64,000 nt of DNA, taken from assembly GCA_030549905.1 (NCBI GenBank), contig JAUQQK010000004.1:27928-91927 (forward strand), read 5' to 3'. Shown piece after piece: positions 52,622-60,039 of the stretch (position 1 is the first letter of the stretch; every line of letters starts with the position of its first letter). The DNA is from Aquificota bacterium. Lineage in GTDB: Bacteria; Aquificota; Aquificia; Aquificales; Aquificaceae. The position numbers and the translations under genes are program-made. Below the pieces are notes generated by a model. That model saw only the letters and a list, made by a program, of their open reading frames with translations, did no database searches and was not told the origin of the DNA.

Positions 52622-54045
52622 AGCTTGACCTCCTCTATAAGATACTTATGTATGCTCTTTGCGGACCTTCTTCCCTCCGCCAGGGCTCTGACCACCGTAT
52701 CCCCTCCGCTTACCACATCTCCGCCGGCAAAAAGGCCTTTTATGCTGGTTCTGAAGTTTTCATCCACTTTTATAGTCCCCCATCTGGTAAGCTCCAGCCC
52801 TTCCAGGTCTTCGTAAGCTATGGGGTTTGCCTTCTGCCCTATGGCAAATATGACAGAATCACATTCAATTACATGCTCGGAGCCTTCCACCGGCATGGGT
52901 TTTGGTCTTCCGCTTTCGTCAGGCTCGCCAAGAGCCATCTTTATACATTTTATACCCACCACCCTTCCCTTCTCATCTCCTAAGATTTCTAAGGGTTGAG
53001 TAAGCCAGTGAAGGACGGCACCCTCTTCCGCAATATGGTCCCACTCTTCCTGACGGGCCGAAGAGGTCTCCCTCGTCCTTCTATAGACCACATGCGTCTC
53101 CACGCCGAGCCTCAGGGCTGTTATGGCACAGTCAACGGCAGTAAAGCCTCCACCCACTATGACGGTTCTTTTTCCGAGCTCTACAGGCACGCCCTCCTGA
53201 GGAAAGCCACTGGCTCTGTAAAGACTTACTCTGCTAAGCACCTCAATGGCAGAATAGACACCCTTAAGATGGTCTCCCTTAAAGCCCAGAGAACCCCTTC
53301 CCGCACCAACACCCAGAAAAACCGCATGGTAATCTTGCAAGAGCTCTTTAAGGCTTATAGTCCTTCCTACCACATAGCCAAAAAAGAACTTAACACCAAG
53401 AGCCTTTAGCCTCTCTATCTCCCAGTCTATTATGCCTCTGTCAAGCCTTGCCTTTGGAATGCCGTAGGTCATTACTCCTCCCGGCTTTGGAAGGGCTTCA
53501 TACACATGCACCTCATGCCCCCATCTGGCAAGGTCGTAGGCACAGGCAAGACCTGCAGGACCAGCGCCTACTATTGCCACTCTGTAGCCTGTGGGTGGAG
53601 CCTTTTCCTCTTCCACGTTTATGCCAGAGACTCTTATAAAGTCCCCCACAAACTTTTCCAGAGCCCCTATGCTAACAGGCAAGCCCTTGTTTTTCTTCCC
53701 ACGCACCGTATCATAGTAGAGTATGCAGGAGCCTTCACACTGCCTTTCCTGAGGGCAAACCCTGCCGCAGATGGAAGGGAAGGGGTCCGCCTCCACTATT
53801 TTTTTGTAGGCACCTATCAGGTCCCCCTCCACTATCTTCCTTATAAAGCCAGGCACATCTACATTTATAGGGCAACCTTTTATGCATCTTTGGTCCGCAT
53901 CCTTGCAGAAAAGACACCTCTGGGCTTCATCAAGGGCAAGGCTTACCGAGTAGCCAAGGGCGTATTCACGAAAGGTCTTGACCCTCTGTGAAGCCTCTAA
54001 CATGGGTTCTGGGTTTCTATCTTCATACCTTATGCGCTTTGCCAT
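52618..54045 (-). CDS. gltD: Glutamate synthase small subunit-type NADPH oxidoreductase
   Basis: 475 residues. N-terminal Fe-S cluster domain with Cys residues (CLFCKDADQRCIKGCPINVDVPGF, then CGRVCPQERQCEGSC), FAD motif VAIVGAGPAGLACAYDLA and NADPH motif VIVGGGFTAVDCAITAL. It feeds electrons for glutamate formation or other reductions; no large subunit is near. TATAAT nine bases before the ATG. Confidence 0.92.
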   Translation of the reverse strand: MAKRIRYEDRNPEPMLEASQRVKTFREYALGYSVSLALDEAQRCLFCKDADQRCIKGCPINVDVPGFIRKIVEGDLIGAYKKIVEADPFPSICGRVCPQERQCEGSCILYYDTVRGKKNKGLPVSIGALEKFVGDFIRVSGINVEEEKAPPTGYRVAIVGAGPAGLACAYDLARWGHEVHVYEALPKPGGVMTYGIPKARLDRGIIDWEIERLKALGVKFFFGYVVGRTISLKELLQDYHAVFLGVGAGRGSLGFKGDHLKGVYSAIEVLSRVSLYRASGFPQEGVPVELGKRTVIVGGGFTAVDCAITALRLGVETHVVYRRTRETSSARQEEWDHIAEEGAVLHWLTQPLEILGDEKGRVVGIKCIKMALGEPDESGRPKPMPVEGSEHVIECDSVIFAIGQKANPIAYEDLEGLELTRWGTIKVDENFRTSIKGLFAGGDVVSGGDTVVRALAEGRRSAKSIHKYLIEEVKL

Positions 54046-54054
54046 CAGTGAATA

Positions 54055-54060
54055 ATTATA
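54055..54060 (-). promoter_or_regulatory. -10 box of gltD, leaderless spacing
   Basis: Minus-strand TATAAT, nine bases before the gltD ATG. Confidence 0.5.
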
Positions 54061-54098
54061 TAACTAAGTTGTAAATGCTTCCAGCCCCATAATACCCC

Positions 54099-54127
54099 TT
54101 GACAAATGAAAAAAGTTTGCATATAAT
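54099..54127 (+). promoter_or_regulatory. Perfect consensus promoter of the rubrerythrin gene
   Basis: TTGACA (54099-54104), 17-base spacer, TATAAT (54122-54127): both hexamers exact. A leader of about 28 bases with AAAGGAGG precedes ATG 54163. The best promoter in the window; strong expression is expected. Confidence 0.85.
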
Positions 54128-54162
54128 ATGTATTAACTAAAACCTTAAAGGAGGTGTTAACC

Positions 54163-54594
54163 ATGAGCAGGAGCCTTCAAGGCACCAAAACCCTTGAGAA
54201 CCTAAAGCATGCTTTTGCTGGCGAAAGCCAGGCAAACAGAAGGTATCTCTACTTTGCCAGAAAGGCGGACATAGAGGGCTACCCGGACATAGCCAACATA
54301 TTCAGGGAAACCGCTGAAGGTGAAACGGGACATGCCTTTGGACACCTTGAGTTTCTTGAAAAGTATGGCGGTGGAGACCCTGCCACCAACATGCCTATAG
54401 GCACTATGGAACAGAACCTTCAGGCTGCCATAGCGGGCGAAACCTACGAATATACGGAAATGTATCCCGGCTTTGCAAGAGTGGCAAGGGAGGAAGGTTT
54501 TGACGACATAGCGGAGTGGTTTGAAACCCTTGCAAGGGCTGAAAAGTCTCACGCAGGCAGGTTCCAGAAGGCGCTTGAATCCCTCAAGGGATAA
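54163..54594 (+). CDS. Rubrerythrin (no rubredoxin domain)
   Basis: 143 residues from ATG 54163. Ferritin-like four-helix bundle with diiron ligands: Glu in [15 protein letters not shown], ExxH in [16 protein letters not shown], Glu in [15 protein letters not shown] and [11 protein letters not shown]. The C-terminal rubredoxin domain of classical rubrerythrin is missing, so it is the short type. It reduces peroxide in the cytosol. The following FeS oxidoreductase could supply electrons (inferred). Confidence 0.95.
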   Translation: MSRSLQGTKTLENLKHAFAGESQANRRYLYFARKADIEGYPDIANIFRETAEGETGHAFGHLEFLEKYGGGDPATNMPIGTMEQNLQAAIAGETYEYTEMYPGFARVAREEGFDDIAEWFETLARAEKSHAGRFQKALESLKG

Positions 54595-54596
54595 CC

Positions 54597-54628
54597 TTTT
54601 TACAGGGGGCTTTGCCCCCGCCTAAAAA
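54597..54628. terminator. GC hairpin with A/T arms after rubrerythrin
   Basis: GGGGGC-TTT-GCCCCC (54605-54619), enclosed by TTTTTA (54597-54602) and TAAAAA (54623-54628). No T run follows the stem on the plus strand, so termination is uncertain. The core equals the one behind hup. Confidence 0.45.
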
Positions 54629-54653
54629 ACATAAGAAATAAAGGAGAGGTATC

Positions 54654-55940
54654 ATGTCAGAGCTTGCAATAGGCGGTGTGAAGGATTTTGACTTTAACAT
54701 AAAGGACCCCAAATTCCTTGATGAGGAAGCTCTGTGGGAAGAGGCAAGAAGGGTCTTTTCCAAGTGCAAAGACTGCAGGATGTGCGTCACCTATTGTCCC
54801 TCTTTCCCTGCCCTCTTTGATGCAGTGGACAGGCATGAAGACCATATAGAAAAGCTTTCAAAAGAGGAGCTTGCCCTTCCCTTAGAGCTTTGTTTTCACT
54901 GCAAGCAGTGCTACTTTAAATGCCCCTACACACCGCCCCATGAATGGAGAATAGACTTTCCACACCTTTCTTTGAGGTATAAGGTCTGGAAGTTTAAGAA
55001 CAAGGGCGCAAAGCTCACCGACAGGCTACTCCTTAATACAGACCTTGTAGGCAAGCTGTCCGTTCCCTTCTCACCTGTGGTCAATAAGCTAAACAACACA
55101 CCTGCCTTCAGGGTGGTGCTTGAAAGCTTTATGGGCATAGACAGGAGGGCAAAACTTCCGCCTATAAACTCTGAAACCTTCCTTAGCTATTTTAAAAAAT
55201 GGCAGAAGCCTGTAAAAGAGCCTAACGGCAAGGTAGCCCTCTTTTATACCTGCCTTCTGAACTACAATTACTTGGAGCGTGGGAAAGCCCTCCTAAAAGT
55301 CTTTGAGAAGAACAACATATATGTGGAGCTTCCTGACCAGCAGTGCTGTGGCATACCCTTCTTTGACATAGGAGACTTGGACTCAGCCATAGAAAAGGCA
55401 AGGTTCAACATAAAGGCTCTAAAGCCCTACGTGTCCGCCGGCTTTGATATAGTGGTGCCGGTGCCTACCTGTGCCTTGCAGATAAAATATGAGTATCCAT
55501 TACTTTTGCCCGACGACCCGGATGTGAAGGCGGTGGCGGAAAGGGTTTATGATGTGCATGAATACCTCTTTAAACTGCATCAGGAAAAAAGGTTCAACAA
55601 GGACTTTAAAAAGTCCATGGGCACCATTGCCTACCATATACCCTGCCATCTCAAATCTCTGAACGTGGGCTACAGGGCTATAGCCCTAATGAGGCTAATT
55701 CCAGACACAAGGGTTCAGCTCATAGAAAGGTGCTCGGGGCATGATGGTACTTTTGGCGTCAGGAAAGAAACCTTTGATATGTCCATAAGGGTGGGTGCTA
55801 AGCTCTTTGAAGACATGAAAAACTCAGGAGCGTATTACTATGTCTCAGACTGTCCTCTATCCAGCAACCATATAGAGATGGCTACAGGCAGGAGGGTATA
55901 TCATCCCCTTGAGATACTGGCTATGGCTTATGGAGATTAG
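54654..55940 (+). CDS. CCG-domain iron-sulfur oxidoreductase (GlpC/HdrD-like)
   Basis: 428 residues. Two [4Fe-4S] motifs at the N-terminus (CKDCRMCVTYCP; CFHCKQCYFKCP), two Cys-rich CCG-type motifs (DQQCCGIPFFD and IPCHLKSL...RCSGHDGTFG), as in heterodisulfide reductase D and anaerobic glycerol-3-phosphate dehydrogenase subunit C. No transmembrane or flavin partner is adjacent. AAAGGAGAGG before the ATG. The place behind rubrerythrin suggests electron supply or repair in oxygen stress. The donor is unknown. Confidence 0.88.
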   Translation: MSELAIGGVKDFDFNIKDPKFLDEEALWEEARRVFSKCKDCRMCVTYCPSFPALFDAVDRHEDHIEKLSKEELALPLELCFHCKQCYFKCPYTPPHEWRIDFPHLSLRYKVWKFKNKGAKLTDRLLLNTDLVGKLSVPFSPVVNKLNNTPAFRVVLESFMGIDRRAKLPPINSETFLSYFKKWQKPVKEPNGKVALFYTCLLNYNYLERGKALLKVFEKNNIYVELPDQQCCGIPFFDIGDLDSAIEKARFNIKALKPYVSAGFDIVVPVPTCALQIKYEYPLLLPDDPDVKAVAERVYDVHEYLFKLHQEKRFNKDFKKSMGTIAYHIPCHLKSLNVGYRAIALMRLIPDTRVQLIERCSGHDGTFGVRKETFDMSIRVGAKLFEDMKNSGAYYYVSDCPLSSNHIEMATGRRVYHPLEILAMAYGD

Positions 55941-55980
55941 TAATTGAACTAAAAGTCTTTAAATGGCAATCGCCTTCACT

Positions 55981-56009
55981 TTGAACCCTTCCTCTAAAAT
56001 TTGCATAAT
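55981..56009 (+). promoter_or_regulatory. selB promoter
   Basis: TTGAAC (55981-55986), 17-base spacer, CATAAT (56004-56009). Predicted start near 56016, so ATG 56023 has a leader of only about 7 bases and the 20 in-frame codons upstream (from 55963) are not translated. Confidence 0.5.
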
Positions 56010-56022
56010 AAAATTTAAAGCT

Positions 56023-57756
56023 ATGAAATACATACCCCTCGGCACTGCGGGGCATGTGGACCATGGAAAGACCAGCCTGATAAAGGCTCTCACTTCCATT
56101 GATACGGACAGGCTACCAGAGGAAAAGAAAAGGGGAATGAGCATAGATATAGGTTTTGCTTATTTAGACTTTCCTGAGGAAGGGCTGAGGGTTGAAATAA
56201 TTGATGTGCCGGGGCATGAGCGGTTTATAAAGAACACCATATGCGGTATGGCTCCCGTCTGGGGCGTGCTTCTTGTGGTGGATGCAGGCGAGGGGGTAAT
56301 GCCGCAGACGGTCCAGCATTTAAGGGTGGCAAGAGCTTTTGGCATAAGGAGGGTGCTGGTTGTCCTCACCAAGATAGACAGGGTGGACAGCCAGACGGTT
56401 GAGCTGGCTAAGGAGGAGGTTAAGGAGCTTTTAGAAAAGGAAGGTATGCAAGCCTTTAGCTTTTATCCCGTTTCTTCCATAAGGGGTGAGGGTCTTGAGG
56501 AGCTACGAAGGGGTCTGCTGGGCTACGCAAAGGAGTGCTATAAAAACAGAGAAGAGGACTTTTTCAGGTTCTATGTGGATTCTGCCTTTGTAGTGAAGGG
56601 CTACGGAACGGTGATAAGGGGCAGCTGTGTCTCTGGAAAGGTGGAGGAGGGCGAAATACTTGTTCTTGAACCCGTAGGCATAAAAGGGAAGGTCAAGAAG
56701 TTGCAGAACCATGGGGTTTTTGTGAAGGAAGGCAAGGCGGGCGAGAGGCTGGCAATAAACATGCCGGAGATAGACCACAGGCGGGTGGAAAGGGGCTTCT
56801 TACTTTTAAAGGAAGGACAGCTTATAAAGAGCCAGAGACTTCTTGTAAGGCTTGAAGGAAAGGCTCCAAAGGGTGTGGGCTACCTCTTTCTTGGCATGAG
56901 GGAAGTGTCCTTTCGCCACAGGAGAGTGGAGGAGGACATATGCCTCCTTAGCCTCTCTGAGCCTCTGCCGGCGGTAAGGGGCGACAGGGGACCTCTCCTG
57001 GACTCCTCAGGAAGCCTCACAGGAAGCTACGAGGTGCTTCACCCTCTGCCTCTGAGGTTTTCAAAGAAGTTCATAAAAGAAAACCTTTCCCTCCTTCTTG
57101 AAAGACCCGAAGAATATTTGCTGCTGGAGGTTGGTAAAGGTGGGCTAAGCCTTGAGAGGCTCTTTTCCTTCTTTGGAAAACCCGTAGAGCCTTCACGGAT
57201 AAAGGGTGTAAAAGTAGGAAGGAGGCTCTACCACAGCTCGGTAATTGAGGAGCTAAAACAAAGCATAAAGAGGGAGCTTGAAGGCAGGGGCGGCTTTTTA
57301 AGTCTTTCAGAGTTAAGGGAAAGGCTTGGAGTTTCTAAGGAGCTTTTAGAGCATGTGCTGAAAGATATGAAGGAGCTTACGCTCCTTGAGGGGTATGTGC
57401 TTGACGCAAGGCGTGCAAACCTTGAGGAGCTTGAAGGATACAGAAGGCTTATGGAGATGCTAAGAGAAGGCATAAGGGAGGAAAGAGAGCTTCTTGAGTA
57501 TGCCCAGTATCTGCCGCTGGCGGTCAGAAGGGGCAAAGCCCACAGCCTTGGACACTACCTGTATATATCCGACCAGCTCCTTAGAGAATATGAGGCAACG
57601 CTCAGAAGCCTTGGAAGGGAATTTACGGTCCAGCAGGCAAAGGAGAAGCTTCGTCTTACCCGCAAGTATCTCATACCCTTGCTTGAATACATGGACAGGT
57701 CTGGCATTACAAGAAGAGAAGGAGAAAGGAGGGTTTTTGTGAAATGGAGCTCTTGA
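56023..57756 (+). CDS. selB: Selenocysteine-specific elongation factor SelB
   Basis: 577 residues from ATG 56023. GTPase motifs G1 GTAGHVDHGKTSLIKAL, G3 DVPGHERFIK and G4 LTKIDRV, the SelB-specific effector region (LPEEKKRGMSIDIGFAYLDF), beta-barrel domains and C-terminal winged-helix repeats that bind the SECIS hairpin (LSELRERLGVSKELL, FTVQQAKEKLRLTRKYLIPLLEYMDR). It delivers Sec-tRNA. Overlaps selA by 13 bp. selC and selD are not here. Confidence 0.95.
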   Translation: MKYIPLGTAGHVDHGKTSLIKALTSIDTDRLPEEKKRGMSIDIGFAYLDFPEEGLRVEIIDVPGHERFIKNTICGMAPVWGVLLVVDAGEGVMPQTVQHLRVARAFGIRRVLVVLTKIDRVDSQTVELAKEEVKELLEKEGMQAFSFYPVSSIRGEGLEELRRGLLGYAKECYKNREEDFFRFYVDSAFVVKGYGTVIRGSCVSGKVEEGEILVLEPVGIKGKVKKLQNHGVFVKEGKAGERLAINMPEIDHRRVERGFLLLKEGQLIKSQRLLVRLEGKAPKGVGYLFLGMREVSFRHRRVEEDICLLSLSEPLPAVRGDRGPLLDSSGSLTGSYEVLHPLPLRFSKKFIKENLSLLLERPEEYLLLEVGKGGLSLERLFSFFGKPVEPSRIKGVKVGRRLYHSSVIEELKQSIKRELEGRGGFLSLSELRERLGVSKELLEHVLKDMKELTLLEGYVLDARRANLEELEGYRRLMEMLREGIREERELLEYAQYLPLAVRRGKAHSLGHYLYISDQLLREYEATLRSLGREFTVQQAKEKLRLTRKYLIPLLEYMDRSGITRREGERRVFVKWSS

Positions 57757-59081
57757 GACATATACCACAGGTTTCAAAGCTGCTTCCCAGATTTACACAC
57801 AAATATCCACAAGAGCTTGCAAAAAGAGCCATAAGGGAAGTTTTGGAGAGGGTAAGGCAGGAAATAAGGGAGGGCAGAAGGCAGAGCCTTGAGGACTTAG
57901 AAAAGCTGATAGAGAACAGGCTTAGAGAGCTTTCAAGAAGCAGCCTTAAAAAGGTAATAAACGCCACGGGCGTGGTTATAAACACAAACCTTGGCAGGTC
58001 TCCCCTTTCTGAGTATGTTTTAGAGTTTATAAAAGAGGTGGCAGGGGGCTATTCAAACCTTGAGTATGACCTTCAAGAGGGCAGAAGGGGCTCACGCATA
58101 AGCCATGTGGAGGAGCTTTTAAAGGAGCTTACCGGTGCTCCAGCGGTGCATGTGGTAAATAACAATGCGGGTGCGGTCTTCTTAGTTTTGAACACCCTTG
58201 CAAGGGATAGGGAGGTTGTAGTCTCAAGGGGTGAACTGGTGGAAATTGGGGGCTCTTTCAGAGTGCCAGACATAATGAGGGCTTCCGGGGCAAGGCTTGT
58301 GGAGGTGGGTACCACAAACCGCACAAGGCTTTCGGACTATCAGAAGGCTATAAACGAAAACACAGCCCTCCTAATGAAGGTGCACAGGAGCAACTTCTAC
58401 ATGGAGGGCTTTGTGGAGGAGGTGTCTGTGGAGGAGCTTCTATCTTTGGGTCTTCCTGTCTATTACGATATGGGGAGCGGAGCTCTGATAGACCTTAAGA
58501 GCCTTGGCATAAACTCTCAGGAGCCTGACTTTAAAAGCTGTATGCGTATTGGAGTGCATGTGGTCTCTGGAAGCGGGGATAAGCTCCTTGGAGGTCCTCA
58601 GGCTGGCATAATACTGGGCAGGGAAGAGTTTATAAAAGCCATAAGAAAGAACCCCCTGAGCAGAGCCTTAAGGATTGACAAGCTAACCCTTGCAGGGCTT
58701 TATGCTACCTTGAGGCTCTATCTGGAAAAGAGGTATGAAGAGGTGCCTACCCTTCGCATGCTCTCTGAAAGACCGCAAGAGCTAAAAAGGAAAGCCCTTT
58801 CTCTGGCAAGGAAACTTAAAAAAGTACCAGAGCTGGAAGTTCAGATAATAAGGGACTCATCTAAGTGCGGTGGGGGTGCCCTGCCTGAGCTTGAACTGCC
58901 CACCTACTGCGTGGCTGTAAAACATAGAAGACTTTCCACGGCTCAGCTTGATAGGGCTTTAAGGCTCTCAGACCCGCCGGTAGTAGCCAGAATAAAGGAA
59001 GACATGCTCCTTCTTGACCTCAGAACCCTGCAGAAGGAAGAGTTTTCAGAACTTGTGAAGGTCTTTTATAATCTTTCTTAA
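57744..59081 (+). CDS. selA: L-seryl-tRNA(Sec) selenium transferase
   Basis: 445 residues. PLP fold: VINATGVVINTNLGRSPLSE, NLEYDLQEGRRGSR, catalytic Lys in SGSGDKLLGGPQAGIILG. It turns Ser-tRNA(Sec) into Sec-tRNA. Stop codon and cysM start touch (TAA-ATG), an operon selB-selA-cysM. Confidence 0.97.
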   Translation: MELLRHIPQVSKLLPRFTHKYPQELAKRAIREVLERVRQEIREGRRQSLEDLEKLIENRLRELSRSSLKKVINATGVVINTNLGRSPLSEYVLEFIKEVAGGYSNLEYDLQEGRRGSRISHVEELLKELTGAPAVHVVNNNAGAVFLVLNTLARDREVVVSRGELVEIGGSFRVPDIMRASGARLVEVGTTNRTRLSDYQKAINENTALLMKVHRSNFYMEGFVEEVSVEELLSLGLPVYYDMGSGALIDLKSLGINSQEPDFKSCMRIGVHVVSGSGDKLLGGPQAGIILGREEFIKAIRKNPLSRALRIDKLTLAGLYATLRLYLEKRYEEVPTLRMLSERPQELKRKALSLARKLKKVPELEVQIIRDSSKCGGGALPELELPTYCVAVKHRRLSTAQLDRALRLSDPPVVARIKEDMLLLDLRTLQKEEFSELVKVFYNLS

Positions 59082-60029
59082 ATGTGGGTTTTAGGTCAGC
59101 ACGATGAGCCTTACCGAAGGCTAAGAAACTCACCCTTACAGCTGGTGGGAAACACCCCCTTGGTAAAGCTAAGTAGAGTAATACCACCCGACGTATCTCC
59201 AAAGGTGGAAATATACGCAAAGCTCGAAAGCTTTAACCCCGGAGGCTCCGTAAAGGACAGACCAGCTCTCAGCATGTTCCTTGATGCCATACACAGAGGT
59301 CTTATAAAAGAGGGAAAGGTGGTTATTGATGCTACCTCTGGTAATACGGGAATAGCCTTAGCCATGGTGGGAGCCTGTCTTGGCGTGCCCGTAGAGCTTG
59401 CCATGCCTGCCAATGTGAGCGAGGAGAGAAAGAGGATAATAAAAGCCTTTGGTGCAAAGGTGTATCTTACAGACCCTCTTGAAGGCACGGATGGTGCCAT
59501 TCTCTTCGTGAGGGAAAAGGTTCAAAGAGAGCCAGAAAGATATGTGTATCTTGACCAGTACAACAACCCAGCCAACTGGAAGGCACATTTTTACTCCACT
59601 GGTATAGAAATATGGCATCAGACAGGTGGAAGAATAACCCACCTTGTGGCGGGCATAGGAACCGGTGGCACAGTTATGGGCACAGGAAGGAGGCTAAAGG
59701 TCTTCAATCCAGACATTCAGGTCATAGGCGTCCAGCCAGCCTATCCCTTCCACGGCATAGAGGGGCTAAAGCACATAGAAAGCTCCATAAAGCCCGGTAT
59801 CTTTGACGAGACCTTTTTGGACAGAACCATCTTTGTAGAAACAGAGCCAGCCTATGAGATGACAAAAAGGCTTGCAAGGGAGGAGGGCATATTAGCCGGT
59901 CAGTCCTGCGGTGCAGCTTTGCATGCAGCAATTGAGCTTGCAAAAGAGTTGGAAGAAGGTCTCATAGTGGTCATATTCCCCGACGGAGGTGAAAAGTATC
60001 TTACAACCGCGCCTTACAGGGACTTATAA
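59082..60029 (+). CDS. cysM: Cysteine synthase family protein (CysM/CysK-like)
   Basis: 315 residues. Leading segment of about 20 residues, then PLQLVGNTPLVKLS, PLP Lys in PGGSVKDRPALSMF, TSGNTGIALAMVGACLG and the phosphate loop GTGGTVMGTGRR. It makes cysteine from O-acetylserine or a similar substrate. The pathway donor (sulfide or thiosulfate) is not shown by sequence. Being translated after selA is suggestive of sulfur/selenium amino acid metabolism. Confidence 0.9.
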   Translation: MWVLGQHDEPYRRLRNSPLQLVGNTPLVKLSRVIPPDVSPKVEIYAKLESFNPGGSVKDRPALSMFLDAIHRGLIKEGKVVIDATSGNTGIALAMVGACLGVPVELAMPANVSEERKRIIKAFGAKVYLTDPLEGTDGAILFVREKVQREPERYVYLDQYNNPANWKAHFYSTGIEIWHQTGGRITHLVAGIGTGGTVMGTGRRLKVFNPDIQVIGVQPAYPFHGIEGLKHIESSIKPGIFDETFLDRTIFVETEPAYEMTKRLAREEGILAGQSCGAALHAAIELAKELEEGLIVVIFPDGGEKYLTTAPYRDL

Positions 60030-60030
60030 T
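60025..60030 (+). promoter_or_regulatory. -10 box of ileS, leaderless spacing
   Basis: TATAAT, spanning the cysM stop codon, nine bases before the ileS ATG. An internal promoter separates ileS from the selenium operon. Confidence 0.55.
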
Positions 60031-60039
60031 AAATAAGCC

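Noticed and set aside
56023..59081. A selenoprotein with in-frame TGA near selAB
   Set aside because: I looked for conserved frames that run past TGA in the neighbouring genes and saw none; the FeS protein, rubrerythrin and cysM all end normally.
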